64,000 bases of DNA from positions 124,001 to 188,000 of the forward strand of contig NZ_CP043505.1 in the NCBI RefSeq assembly GCF_008365295.1, given 5' to 3'. The notes beneath the pieces were generated by a model. It was not told where the DNA came from. It worked only from the letters and a program-made list of their open reading frames with translations, and did not search any database. Origin of the DNA: Agromyces intestinalis. GTDB taxonomy: Bacteria; Actinomycetota; Actinomycetes; Actinomycetales; Microbacteriaceae. Of this stretch, positions 8,919 to 17,016 are shown piece by piece (position 1 is the stretch's first letter; every line of letters starts with the position of its first letter). The position numbers and the translations under genes were made by a program.

Positions 8919-9653
8919 ATGACATCCATACGCATCGCTCCCCATCTCAACGGTCTGGTGGATGCCGCGCAGGGCGGCATCGCATCGGGCATGTTCGCAC
9001 AACTCGTCGGCGGCTCCGCCCGAGTGCGACTGCTGAATCCCATTCCGCTCGATGCCGACCTGGCCGTGCACGATGGCCCGAGCGGCATGGTCTCGATCGC
9101 GCACGACGACACGCTCATCGCGAAAGCCGAGCCGATCGCCCCATTTCGACACGAGGCCCCGCTCGCACCCTCCTTCACGGAGGCACTCGAGGCATCTCAG
9201 CGCCACCCGTTCGTCGGTGTTCGTCACCTGTTCTCGGACTGCGTGGTCTGCTCTCCGACCCGGCCCGACGGTATCGGCGTCGTCTTCGGCAACTCCCGTC
9301 GCCTCCGCGATGTGCTGATCGCTCCGCTCTCGGCACCGCCCCGGTTCGCCGTGAACGGCGCCCTGCGCCCTGAGATCCTCTGGGGTGCGCTGGATTGCAC
9401 CAGCTTCCCGTCTGATCTGCTGCCCAGCCGTACCGTCGCGGTCACGGGGCAGCTGACCGCGCACGTCGAGCGCGCGGTCGACGCCGACGAGCGACTCGTC
9501 GTCGTCGGCTGGCGTACCGGCAAGGGCACTCGCTCGCACCGCACCGCCTCCGCCGTCCTCGACGGCGCCGGACGCACCGTCGCGTCCGCCGAGGTGACGT
9601 GGGTCGAAGTCGCCATGCCAACACCGAGGAACCACGCCCGGGTCGCCGTCTGA
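8919..9653 (+). CDS. Hotdog-fold thioesterase-like protein
   Basis: A 244-residue protein starting at ATG 8919; an alternative ATG at 8883 would overlap the previous gene by 32 bp. The N-terminal part (HLNGLVDAAQGGIASGMFAQL, then GSARVRLLNPIPLDADLAVH) resembles the central helix and strand of a hotdog domain. The C-terminal part (RPEILWGALDCTSFPSD, then TVAVTGQLTAHVERAVDADERLVV) resembles a second one, as in double-hotdog acyl-CoA thioesterase-like proteins. A CxxC-containing segment (SDCVVCSPT) lies between, a feature seen in several uncharacterised members. Acyl-thioester hydrolysis is plausible but unproven. Confidence 0.55.
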   Translation: MTSIRIAPHLNGLVDAAQGGIASGMFAQLVGGSARVRLLNPIPLDADLAVHDGPSGMVSIAHDDTLIAKAEPIAPFRHEAPLAPSFTEALEASQRHPFVGVRHLFSDCVVCSPTRPDGIGVVFGNSRRLRDVLIAPLSAPPRFAVNGALRPEILWGALDCTSFPSDLLPSRTVAVTGQLTAHVERAVDADERLVVVGWRTGKGTRSHRTASAVLDGAGRTVASAEVTWVEVAMPTPRNHARVAV

Positions 9654-9681
9654 TGCGGGACACCAGTCGAAAGGCAGAAGG

Positions 9682-10815
9682 ATGATCGATCTCATGCGCC
9701 GGGGGGTGGAGACTCCTCACCCCGACCACCCAGACCTGCGCTCCGTCAGGTTGGACGAGCCCGAGGGCAGGCTGATGAGCGATGACCTCTTCGTCCGCTA
9801 CGTCGAATTCGACGGCACACCCGTCGCCTGGGCAGCGACTGGCTCTGGTCCGGCGCTCGTGGTGGCGGGTTGGTGGTGCAGTCACCTCCGGCTCAACTGG
9901 GCGGACGCCGGCTTCCGGGACTACCTGGAACGTCTCGGACGCCATCGCACCGTCATCCGCTACGACCGGCCCGGCACGGGGCTGTCGGGCGGTGCCGGTG
10001 CACCACCGGCAACCCTCGAAGCGGAATACCGCGCACTTGCCGGGCTCGTCGATGCACTCCAACTCGACAGCTTCACGTTGCTTGCCGGGTCGTCGGGATG
10101 CGCCGCCGCAGCGGTCTACGCTGCGCGCCATCCCGGGCGTGTCGAGAAGCTCGTGCTGTGCGGCGGCTACGCCCGTGGTGCCGACATCTCGCCCCCGGCC
10201 GTGCGCGACACGTTGATCGCCGCGACGCAGAGGCACTGGGGCCTCGGGTCGCGTGTACTCGCGGACCTCTTCCTCCCTGAATCGACCTGGCAGGAGCGCG
10301 CCGAGTTCGCCGAGTTCCAGCGTCGCTGCACAACCGCTGATCAGGCTGCCGCTTCGCTGAAGGCCCTGTACACGTTCGACTGCTCCGCTGAGCTGGGCGA
10401 GATCGGCGTGCCGACCCTCGTCCTTCACCGCCGGGACGATCGGGCGATTCGACTCGAGCTCGGCAGAGAACTCGCCGCGGCGATTCCGCATGCCGACTTC
10501 GTCGTGGTCGACGGCGCCAACCATTTCCCGTGGCGTGGCGACCGTGTGCGGATCGCGAACGAGGTCATCGCCTTTCTCACCGGCACCGCTGTGGAGCGGC
10601 GAGTCGCTCCCCCGGTGAGACCGGTGCAACTCTCCGGCAGGGAACGCGAGGTGCTCGCCCTGACCGCCCAGGGCATGACCGACCCCGAGATCGCGAAGCG
10701 CCTGCTGCTGAGTCCGCACACCGTTCACCGGCACATGGCGAACATCCGCACCAAGCTGGGCGTCAGCTCCCGTGCGGCAGCCGCCGTGTGGGCGACTGCC
10801 CACGGGGTCCTGTGA
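9682..10815 (+). CDS. Alpha/beta hydrolase fused to a LuxR DNA-binding domain
   Basis: The 377-residue protein joins two domains. Residues about 38-305 are an alpha/beta hydrolase with a likely nucleophile Ser138 (AGSSGCA), acidic residues at HRRDDRAI and His in DGANHFPW. Residues about 315-372 are a LuxR helix-turn-helix (LSGREREVLALTAQGMTDPEIAKRLL through HTVHRHMANIRTKLG). The hydrolase half probably acts as sensor, binding or cleaving a small ester or lactone that controls DNA binding. This architecture is known in actinobacteria but its ligands are mostly undefined. The aaagg at 9670-9674 supports ATG 9682; ATG 9775 is an alternative. Confidence 0.85.
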   Translation: MIDLMRRGVETPHPDHPDLRSVRLDEPEGRLMSDDLFVRYVEFDGTPVAWAATGSGPALVVAGWWCSHLRLNWADAGFRDYLERLGRHRTVIRYDRPGTGLSGGAGAPPATLEAEYRALAGLVDALQLDSFTLLAGSSGCAAAAVYAARHPGRVEKLVLCGGYARGADISPPAVRDTLIAATQRHWGLGSRVLADLFLPESTWQERAEFAEFQRRCTTADQAAASLKALYTFDCSAELGEIGVPTLVLHRRDDRAIRLELGRELAAAIPHADFVVVDGANHFPWRGDRVRIANEVIAFLTGTAVERRVAPPVRPVQLSGREREVLALTAQGMTDPEIAKRLLLSPHTVHRHMANIRTKLGVSSRAAAAVWATAHGVL

Positions 10816-10825
10816 GGCGATCGAG

Positions 10826-11488
10826 ATGAGTGAACGCACGGTCACGCGCACGATACCGTTCGACCACGCCCTGCGCGGCCGCTTCAACGCCTGGTTCTTC
10901 TCGGCCCTCGACGCGTACATCAATCGCGTCACCGCGCCCCTCAAGAGGACGGCGTTCGGGAGCCTGGCTGCGCGGACCGTCGTCGAGCTCGGCGCCGGCG
11001 TCGGCTCCAATCTTCGCTATCTTCCACCGGGAGCGGAACTCGTCGCCGTCGAACCGAATTCCCGCATGCACGCGGCTCTCGCGAAGCGTTGCGCGCAGGC
11101 TGGTGTCGAACTGCGACTCATCACCGAATACGCCGAGAGGATCCCCCTCGCCGACGAGTCCGTCGACGAGGTGATCTGCTCCCTCGTGCTGTGCACCGTG
11201 GCGGATCCAGATGCCGTGCTCCGGGAGGTGAGACGTGTGCTCCGACCAGGTGGACGGTTCCGTTTCGTCGAGCACGTCGCAGGTCCCCCGCGAAGCATCC
11301 GCTCCTGGGTCCAGCGCGCAGTGCGCAGACCGTGGGGGTGGACGTTCGAAGGCTGCGACCCGCATCGGGACACCGCCGCCGTCATCGAGCGTGCTGGATT
11401 CCAGCGCACCTCCGTCTCCGATCGGATACTGCGCGGCAGCGTGTTCTACCCGGTCAACACCGCGATCTGCGGGATCGCCTGGCGGTGA
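10826..11488 (+). CDS. Class I SAM-dependent methyltransferase
   Basis: The predicted 220-residue enzyme has a Rossmann methyltransferase core: motif I VVELGAGVGSNLRYLP (about 53-68), an acidic ribose-binding residue in AVEPN, and the LREVRRVLRPGGRFRFVEHV region, typical of UbiE/Methyltransf_11 proteins. N-terminal residues FNAWFFSALDAYIN resemble the phospholipid or small-lipid methyltransferase-like subgroup. It starts 10 bp after the hydrolase-LuxR stop, so the two are probably co-transcribed. The methyl acceptor is not evident. It converges with the monooxygenase gene, 3 bp away. Confidence 0.85.
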   Translation: MSERTVTRTIPFDHALRGRFNAWFFSALDAYINRVTAPLKRTAFGSLAARTVVELGAGVGSNLRYLPPGAELVAVEPNSRMHAALAKRCAQAGVELRLITEYAERIPLADESVDEVICSLVLCTVADPDAVLREVRRVLRPGGRFRFVEHVAGPPRSIRSWVQRAVRRPWGWTFEGCDPHRDTAAVIERAGFQRTSVSDRILRGSVFYPVNTAICGIAWR

Positions 11489-11491
11489 GCC

Positions 11492-12670
11492 TCATCCCGC
11501 CGAGATGCTGCGCACCTCCGAGCCGGGCAGGGCGAGGTGCTCCAGCATCGACACCTCGTCGACCATCGCTGCGCTGAGTCGCCGGAGGATGCCGGGAATC
11601 TCCTCGTCCGCCCAGTCATAGCGCGCCACATCGGCGCCGGCAGTGAGAAGCGGCAACGTCAATCGGTCGCGGGTGCGCTGGTACGACTCGAGCGCGGCCT
11701 GCTCGCCGGCAGAGCCGAGTCCATCGACGATGGCGTGCGCGAGCAGCTCCGAGTCGCGCAGAGCGTCGGAGATCCCGTGGCTCGTGATCGGGTCTTTGAA
11801 CGAGCCTGCGTCGCCGACGAGCGCCCATCCGGCACCCCAGGACTGGCGCAGGAATCCCGTTCTTCCACGCCATCCGGTCTCGCGGCCGACCAGGCGCGCT
11901 CCCGCGACACGATCAGCCTGCGCCGGGTCCACTGCGCGCAAGATCGCGTCGAACGCCGATTCAGCGTTCAGGCTGGCACGAGTCGATCTCATTCGTTCCG
12001 GGGTCGTCGCGACGAAGACGCAGTGGCATCCATCGTTGGTGGGGATCACTCCGACTGCGGCGCCGGAGCCGTAACTCCACTCGTAGCCGTCGGGATCCAG
12101 CCCCTCCACGTACCGGTATCGGACGGCGCTCGCGCCGACCCGCGTCGCGATGACCGGGGCCGCGGCGAGCGATGCGATCCGGGAGTGGACGCCGTCGGCG
12201 CCGACGACGAGGTCAGCGCTGTATCGCCGTCCGTCGACGGTCGCGACACCGCGAACCCGTCCGGACCCATCACGCAGTAGGCCCGAGACATTCGCACCGA
12301 AACGGACGGCGGCACCTGCATCTGCGGCGGCGTCCACGAGGATGCCGTCCAGCAGGCGACGCCGAGGAGCGGACAATGCTTCGACCCCCGCGCTCGGGCG
12401 GATCGGGATGCGCAGCGGAGGCTGTCCGGCGTAGCGAAACGTCGACGTTCGAATTGCGGGGGTGCCGGCCGCGACGACCGCATCGAGCAGGCCCCACCGG
12501 GATAGCTGGAGCACGCCGGCACGCATCAGCGCGTGCGTCGAGACCGTGTCCGTACCCGGCCGCCCCCGCTCGAGCACGAGGACGCGCAGCCCCGCGCGAC
12601 CAAGGAGCATGGCCGTGGAGGCACCAGCGATCCGTGCCCCCACGACCACCACGTCATAACCGCTCCTCAT
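11492..12670 (-). CDS. FAD-dependent monooxygenase/oxidoreductase
   Basis: A 392-residue flavoprotein of the group-A monooxygenase type (PHBH fold). The N-terminal FAD motif is YDVVVVGARIAGASTAMLLGR, with Arg at the second Gly position of the usual GxGxxG. The ERG and DG motifs follow (VLVLERGRPG; ADLVVGADGVHS). The GD motif WALVGDAGSFKDPITSHGIS binds the flavin ribityl. Such enzymes hydroxylate aromatics or related compounds with NAD(P)H. The reverse-strand run continues with OsmC, DUF1772 and NmrA genes, but a 22-bp gap to OsmC suggests an operon only for this pair. The substrate is unknown. Confidence 0.85.
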   Translation of the reverse strand: MRSGYDVVVVGARIAGASTAMLLGRAGLRVLVLERGRPGTDTVSTHALMRAGVLQLSRWGLLDAVVAAGTPAIRTSTFRYAGQPPLRIPIRPSAGVEALSAPRRRLLDGILVDAAADAGAAVRFGANVSGLLRDGSGRVRGVATVDGRRYSADLVVGADGVHSRIASLAAAPVIATRVGASAVRYRYVEGLDPDGYEWSYGSGAAVGVIPTNDGCHCVFVATTPERMRSTRASLNAESAFDAILRAVDPAQADRVAGARLVGRETGWRGRTGFLRQSWGAGWALVGDAGSFKDPITSHGISDALRDSELLAHAIVDGLGSAGEQAALESYQRTRDRLTLPLLTAGADVARYDWADEEIPGILRRLSAAMVDEVSMLEHLALPGSEVRSISAG

Positions 12671-12692
12671 GATCGCTCGGTCGTCGGGCTCG

Positions 12693-13286
12693 TCAGCGAG
12701 TGACGACGTCGACCTCGACCTCGACCGGGGTCGGGTTGACCAGCGCGTCGTACACCGCCGACCGACGCCGGGACTGCTCCACGAGACCACGCAGCGTCTC
12801 GTCGTCGGCATCCCCGCTGATCTCGAAGGTCACGCGAATCCAGCGGTATCCGTTGCGAACATCATCTGAGAGACCGAGCAGCCCGAGCAGATCGATGTCT
12901 CCCTCCACAGTGGAACTCACACGGTCGAGACGGATGCCGCGAGCCGAAGCGATGTTTCCGATGCCGGCGGTGAGACAGCTCGCCAACGCATGCAGCACGT
13001 ACTCGACGGGAGTCGGTGCGTTGTCGGCGCCGACGAGCACGGCAGGGTGGTCGCTGTCGAGGAAGGTGACGTTCTTGTGCGCCATCTCGTGAAGTGCGCC
13101 GTGGAAGCCCGAGATCTCCGTACTCGAATGGGTTCCCGCCCGCCAGGTGTTGCGGGCGCGGAATCGGAACGCGGCAAGCTCCGGCGTCTGCCGCACCGCG
13201 TCGAGGGTCGCGAACAGGTTCGGGACGTCGACGCCGTTCAGCGGCTGGCGGATCTTCGTGGGGCTGGAATCTGGTGTGTTCGACAT
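12693..13286 (-). CDS. OsmC family protein
   Basis: The predicted 197-residue protein carries the OsmC/Ohr fold. The upstream strand holds the arginine region (RFRARNTWRAG), and the segment VLVGADNAPTPVEYVLHALASCLTAGIGNIA contains the family cysteine in the central helix. OsmC-like proteins reduce organic hydroperoxides or take part in sulfur/selenium handling. A second, solvent-facing cysteine typical of Ohr is not obvious, so peroxidase activity is uncertain. It lies upstream of the flavin monooxygenase and probably shares its transcript, which would fit detoxification of oxidised products. Confidence 0.85.
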   Translation of the reverse strand: MSNTPDSSPTKIRQPLNGVDVPNLFATLDAVRQTPELAAFRFRARNTWRAGTHSSTEISGFHGALHEMAHKNVTFLDSDHPAVLVGADNAPTPVEYVLHALASCLTAGIGNIASARGIRLDRVSSTVEGDIDLLGLLGLSDDVRNGYRWIRVTFEISGDADDETLRGLVEQSRRRSAVYDALVNPTPVEVEVDVVTR

Positions 13287-13438
13287 GCGCCCATTCCAGC
13301 GACGCACCACGCGGCGAGCATCGCTCGGATGAGCCAATCCAAGATGGCCCGGCCGGGCCACCGTCGTTCGTCCGGAACGGCCGAGTCGCCGGTCGGTCGC
13401 GTGGCGGGCGACGCAGTCGCTTGACGTCATCGTCACCG

Positions 13439-13909
13439 TCACGCGAGCGCGAGAACGACGAACGCGGCGGTGCTGGCGACGGTGCGCACGTGATTCCACC
13501 GATTCCACCGCACCTCGAATCGGTCGCGCGCCTCCTTCCGAAGCTGGGCGTCGCCGATGGGAGCAGCAGCGAGCCGATTGTTCAGCGGCACGTTGACGAC
13601 GCCCGTCACCGCGAAGGAAACCAACGAGAGCACGAGACCCGCCACGAGATAGGGCAGTGCATGCTGAGCGGCAGCGTCGAGGTGCAACGCTGCGGCGGCG
13701 ACCGTCGCGATGGGCGCAGCCAGGAACACGACGATGAACGGGCCGTTGACGATGCTTCGATCGACGGCGCGGAACACGGTCACGTACGCATCGTCGTCGA
13801 CGCGGCGCAGCCCTGGCATCACGCCGGAGCTGAAGGCGAAGAACACCCCCGCGAGGAGTCCGTTGCCGGCGATCGCGGCGACGAGCACCGCTTCTGCAAG
13901 CCCGTTCAT
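13439..13909 (-). CDS. DUF1772 (anthrone-oxygenase-like) membrane protein
   Basis: This 156-residue protein has four hydrophobic segments (about 5-27, 55-78, 85-108, 137-156). It carries the DUF1772 block FSSGVMPGLRRVDDDAYVTVFRAVDRSIVN and a VPLNNRLAA motif before the last helix. Members are membrane proteins of unknown or anthrone-oxygenase-like activity. The ATG at 13909 follows a GGAG; an in-frame GTG would overlap the preceding gene's stop. Together with the NmrA-like gene, 17 bp upstream, it forms a two-gene unit. Confidence 0.75.
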   Translation of the reverse strand: MNGLAEAVLVAAIAGNGLLAGVFFAFSSGVMPGLRRVDDDAYVTVFRAVDRSIVNGPFIVVFLAAPIATVAAAALHLDAAAQHALPYLVAGLVLSLVSFAVTGVVNVPLNNRLAAAPIGDAQLRKEARDRFEVRWNRWNHVRTVASTAAFVVLALA

Positions 13910-13926
13910 CCCGGTCTCCACACCGA

Positions 13927-14784
13927 TCACGCCGCGATGAGGGCGGCGATCGTCGCCTCGATCGGAGTGTCGACGCCAACCACGCGATCCCCACGGGGCG
14001 CCAGCAGGCCCCGCTCGTCGGCGCGGTAGAGCTCGGCGAGGCTCTCGGCCACATGGGGACGGAAACCGGCGTCGATCAGCGAGGGCGCCCATGCGTCCTC
14101 GGGCAGCACGATGACGTCGAGGTCGCGTTCCAGCGCCGCTCCGAGAATCCCGGCGACCTCTCGTTCGGAGTACGCAGGACCGCGTACGTCGATCGATGTG
14201 CTCGTCGCATCCGGCGACAACAGCGCCCGCGCGGCAGTCGCACCGAGATCGCGCGTCGCCACCATCGGAACCAAGACGTCGGCCGACGAGGCGAAGACCG
14301 GATAGACCCCCTCCCGTGCCGCCGCGAGCAAGTCGCCGACCTTCTCCTGGAAATGCCCCGACCGGAGCGCGGTCAGCACGGTGCCCGTCGCCCGCAGCGC
14401 CTCTTCCATCCGGTGCATCCCCGCGATCGGGCCGGTACCGCCGGGGAGGTCGGCGCCCCCGGAGGAGAGCATGACGACATGCGGGATTCCGCTGTCTGCA
14501 ACCGCGCCGGCGACCGACCTCGTGACCGCGTCGGCGTAGGTGTCGAGGTCATCGACCGTGAGATCGAACGGCAACAGTACGAAGAGGCCGTCGCACCCGG
14601 TGATCGCCTCGCGAACGGCGGCCCGGTCACCGAGATCGACGACACGGGCCTCCGCGCCCTGCCGATTCCATTCCTCGACGCGTTCGGGGTTCCGAACGAG
14701 TACCCGCACCTCAGCACCCTCCGCCAGCAGGTGACGCGTTGTTGCCGATCCCACGCGTCCCGTCGCTCCAGCTACCGCATACAT
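13927..14784 (-). CDS. NmrA-like NAD(P)-binding protein
   Basis: The predicted 285-residue protein is an atypical short-chain dehydrogenase of the NmrA/NAD(P)H-azoreductase-like type. The N-terminal dinucleotide motif is MYAVAGATGRVGSATTRHLL and the RNPER segment fits NADP binding. ITGCDGLFVLLPFD and HVVMLSSGGAD match the central strands, and YSEREVAGILGAAL the C-terminal part. Such proteins act as redox sensors or reductases. GGAGCGACAC just before the ATG at 14784 fixes the start. The gene is divergent from the AraC regulator, which probably controls it. Confidence 0.85.
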   Translation of the reverse strand: MYAVAGATGRVGSATTRHLLAEGAEVRVLVRNPERVEEWNRQGAEARVVDLGDRAAVREAITGCDGLFVLLPFDLTVDDLDTYADAVTRSVAGAVADSGIPHVVMLSSGGADLPGGTGPIAGMHRMEEALRATGTVLTALRSGHFQEKVGDLLAAAREGVYPVFASSADVLVPMVATRDLGATAARALLSPDATSTSIDVRGPAYSEREVAGILGAALERDLDVIVLPEDAWAPSLIDAGFRPHVAESLAELYRADERGLLAPRGDRVVGVDTPIEATIAALIAA

Positions 14785-14794
14785 GTGTCGCTCC

Positions 14795-14878
14795 TTCGTC
14801 GAGATGTTCACTCATCCGACGGTAGGAGGATTCAATTGGCGCATCCATGCCGGTTCGTCGAGATTTCTTGCTCATTCG
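14795..14878. promoter_or_regulatory. Direct-repeat operator candidate between NmrA-like and AraC genes
   Basis: The 11-mer ttcgtcgagat occurs at 14795-14805 and again at 14854-14864. Each copy is followed by a similar block (ctcatccg at 14811-14818; ctcattcg at 14871-14878). Spaced direct repeats in a divergent gap are typical of AraC-family binding sites. The first copy overlaps the NmrA ribosome site, so binding there would repress. Confidence 0.5.
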
Positions 14879-14924
14879 TCCAGGTTGACAGGATGCCTGA
14901 GCAGCATTCCGACACCATGGAGGC

Positions 14925-15908
14925 ATGGAAGCCACACCATGGGACAGCCGAGACCGCATCGCCCGGGTCCTGCAGACACTGCGGATGCGCGGGGTCTTCT
15001 ACTGCCGCTCCGAGCTGACCCAGCCCTGGGGGCTGGAGATGCCGGCGATCCCCGACTCGGTGAGCTTCCACGTGCCGACGTTCGGATCGTGCTGGCTCCG
15101 CGTCGACGGCGTCGACCCCGTCGAACTGCGTCCCGGTGACCTCGCACTCGTGCCGCACGGCCGTGGGCACGAGATCCTGAGCTCGCCGGGTATCGGGTCA
15201 TCGCGGGTCGACCTGCTCCCGCAGCACTACCTCGGACCGCACTATTCGGTGCTCCGGCACGGCGGTGGCGGCCGTGCGACACAGCTGATCTGCGGAATCG
15301 TCGCGTTCGATGACCCGGCCGCCCGCGAGCTCGTGCGCGGCCTGCCGAAGATACTGACGGTGAGCGGCGATGAACCTGTCATGGCGTCGTCCGTCCGAGA
15401 CACCCTGCGCCTCATGGCCGACGAACTCACTCGCGCGCAACCCGGCGCGGAGGCCGTCGCCACGCGGCTCTCCGACATCCTCGTCGTGCAGGCCATTCGC
15501 GCCTGGCTCGCACACGACCCCACCTCGCACGACGGCTGGCTGCTGGCCCTGCACGACGATCGGATCGGAGGAGCCCTCGAGGCGATGCACGCCGAACCCC
15601 ACCGAGCGTGGAACCTCGAGCAGCTCGCACGCGTCGCCACGATGTCGAGATCGGCGTTCAGCGCACGATTCACCGGCATGGTCGGCGAGGCGCCCATGGC
15701 CTATCTCACTCGCTGGCGCATGAGCCTCGCCGTCAACCGGCTGCGCGACGACCGCGCGACGGTCGCCCAGGTCGCCGCCGAAGTCGGCTACGAGTCGGAG
15801 GCAGCCTTCACCCGCGCGTTCGCCCGCACCATCGGGCAGACGCCGGGCGCCGTGCGCCGGCAGGCAGCGCCGGCATCGGCGTCGGCGTCGGGGTCGAACG
15901 CTCTCTGA
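14925..15908 (+). CDS. AraC family transcriptional regulator
   Basis: A 327-residue regulator with an N-terminal cupin sensor and a C-terminal double helix-turn-helix. The sensor contains FHVPTFGSCWLRVDGVDPVELRPGDLALVPHGRGHEI, typical of the AraC_binding (cupin_6) type. The AraC domain spans about 205-305, from RIGGALEAMHAEPHRAWNLEQLA to VAQVAAEVGYESEAAFTRAFARTIGQTPGAVRR. Such regulators near NmrA-type reductases usually sense small electrophiles or aromatics. The ATG at 14925 was chosen by length and by homology to the family start; no strong Shine-Dalgarno sequence is visible. Confidence 0.9.
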   Translation: MEATPWDSRDRIARVLQTLRMRGVFYCRSELTQPWGLEMPAIPDSVSFHVPTFGSCWLRVDGVDPVELRPGDLALVPHGRGHEILSSPGIGSSRVDLLPQHYLGPHYSVLRHGGGGRATQLICGIVAFDDPAARELVRGLPKILTVSGDEPVMASSVRDTLRLMADELTRAQPGAEAVATRLSDILVVQAIRAWLAHDPTSHDGWLLALHDDRIGGALEAMHAEPHRAWNLEQLARVATMSRSAFSARFTGMVGEAPMAYLTRWRMSLAVNRLRDDRATVAQVAAEVGYESEAAFTRAFARTIGQTPGAVRRQAAPASASASGSNAL

Positions 15909-16080
15909 GTACGAGGCTCGCCCGCGAGCGGGATCGGTCGCGGTTCGAATCGAACACGCGCAGCAGTTCGTTCCGGTATCGGACGGGATTCCCATCTCCC
16001 GGCGGCTCGCCGACATCCGGATCGAGATCGATCAGTACGTCGACACGCTCCCAACGCACCCGCGGCCACGACCGAGGTAC
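15909..16080. other. Short gap with possible further debris
   Basis: A minus-strand frame (about 15930-16059) reads RWERVDVLIDLDPDVGEPP and so on, with protein-like composition for roughly 45 residues, then turns into low-complexity text inside the AraC gene. It could be another fragment of the adjoining debris. No gene is called. Confidence 0.25.
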
Positions 16081-16299
16081 TCAACGCTCCGGAGCACCGG
16101 CAGACGGCACCGGCCGCGGGATGTTCTGGAGCCGGAGCGTCCCGCGCGCGACGAGGACGCCACGCTCGTCGCGGATGACGACCTCCCAGAGCTGTTGGAC
16201 CCTGCCCTGCTGCAACGCTTCGGCGACGACGGAGAGTCGCGCATCCGTGACGGCGCGGATGAAGTCGGTCTCGTTGTGGACGCCGACGGCGAACTGACC
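16081..16299 (-). pseudogene. C-terminal fragment of a hotdog-fold (PaaI-like) thioesterase
   Basis: About 72 residues read AVGVHNETDFIRAVTDARL, then VVAEALQQGRVQQLWEVVIRDERGVLVARGTLRLQN. This is the C-terminal half of a PaaI-type hotdog protein, where an F-x-R-x-V strand is followed by the QxxWEV..DE.G.LVARG strand pair. The N-terminal half, with the central helix and catalytic region, is missing. Upstream in this frame the text is meaningless, while another frame carries an alpha/beta-hydrolase beginning. The join near 16300-16311 looks like a deletion between two former genes. Confidence 0.55.
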
Positions 16300-16310
16300 G
16301 CGATCCGCCA

Positions 16311-16451
16311 CCCGGCGATCAGCAGCAGCGCGCTCCCCTGCCCTTGCGAGATCCATTCCAGCTCCGCGCCGTCGGTCGTTCGGGTCCGGCCGGACCGAGG
16401 GAACGTGGTCAACTCGCGCGTCCTTCCTGTGCGTGGCCATCTCGCAGGCAT
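16311..16451 (-). pseudogene. N-terminal fragment of an alpha/beta hydrolase
   Basis: This 47-residue fragment has the recognisable segment DGAELEWISQGQGSALLLIAG, the usual opening of alpha/beta hydrolases (substrate-side strand followed by the oxyanion-loop strand). The frame then shifts into non-homologous sequence. It is directly followed by the thioesterase fragment in another frame, so the two are read as remains of one deletion event. Confidence 0.4.
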
Positions 16452-16507
16452 GCGGACACCGTCACTCCATCGAACACCACACCCATCGACGAGAGGAATC
16501 GATCCGC

Positions 16508-16831
16508 ATGAACATCGACGAACGCGAGGCGTTGGTCCTCTGCTGCCTTCTCTGGGCCGCCCCGGGACACGCCGACGATCTCAGCGACTACGAGGATCGC
16601 GTGCTCAGCCTGCTCGGCGACCACGACGGTGCGGTCGTACACCGTGCGATCGCCGACGGTGAAGATGGCCGCCCGAACGAAGTCCAGATCTATCGATTCG
16701 GCAGCCGCGACGCGCTCGAGAGCTATCTGTCGGACCCTCGGCGCACCGCGATGAGCGAGGAACGCGATCGGGTCATCGCCCGTACCCAGCTGTTCCCGAT
16801 CCGGCTGACGAGCGGCGGCGGAGCATCCTGA
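16508..16831 (+). CDS. Small ABM/DUF1330-like protein
   Basis: A 107-residue protein with an alternating helix-strand pattern (LLWAAPGHADDLSDYEDRVL, VVHRAIADG, PNEVQIYRFGSRDALESYLSDPRRTAM, ERDRVIARTQLFPI). This resembles the dimeric alpha/beta barrel of DUF1330 and antibiotic-biosynthesis-monooxygenase-like proteins. It starts at ATG 16508 after an agagga stretch. It is flanked by debris on both sides but is itself intact. The stop overlaps the start of a broken acetyltransferase gene. The role is unknown. Confidence 0.6.
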   Translation: MNIDEREALVLCCLLWAAPGHADDLSDYEDRVLSLLGDHDGAVVHRAIADGEDGRPNEVQIYRFGSRDALESYLSDPRRTAMSEERDRVIARTQLFPIRLTSGGGAS

Positions 16832-16986
16832 TGAGGGGCGGCCCGACTCCCACGGTCGTGCGCGCCGCACATCCGGATGATGCACTCGCAATGGCGAAGG
16901 TGCACGTCCGGTCGTGGCGTGAGACCTACCCGGAGATCACGCGCGATGACGTCCTGGACGACCTCGAACTCGCCGGGGGCTCATGA
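16831..16986 (+). pseudogene. N-terminal fragment of a GNAT acetyltransferase
   Basis: A 51-residue frame reads TVVRAAHPDDALAMAKVHVRSWRETYPEI, then TRDDVLDDLELAGGS and a stop. This is the typical beta1-alpha1-alpha2 opening of GNAT N-acetyltransferases. The acetyl-CoA-binding part is absent and the convergent MocR gene ends 31 bp further on. The ATGA overlap with the upstream gene shows it was once a translated operon partner. Confidence 0.7.
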
Positions 16987-17016
16987 TCCCCTTCAGCGGG
17001 TGTCCCTGAAGCATGG

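Noticed and set aside
16032..16451. A single 139-codon gene on the minus strand
   Set aside because: Only its first third resembles an alpha/beta hydrolase; the rest is out of frame with the hotdog fragment, so it is recorded as debris.
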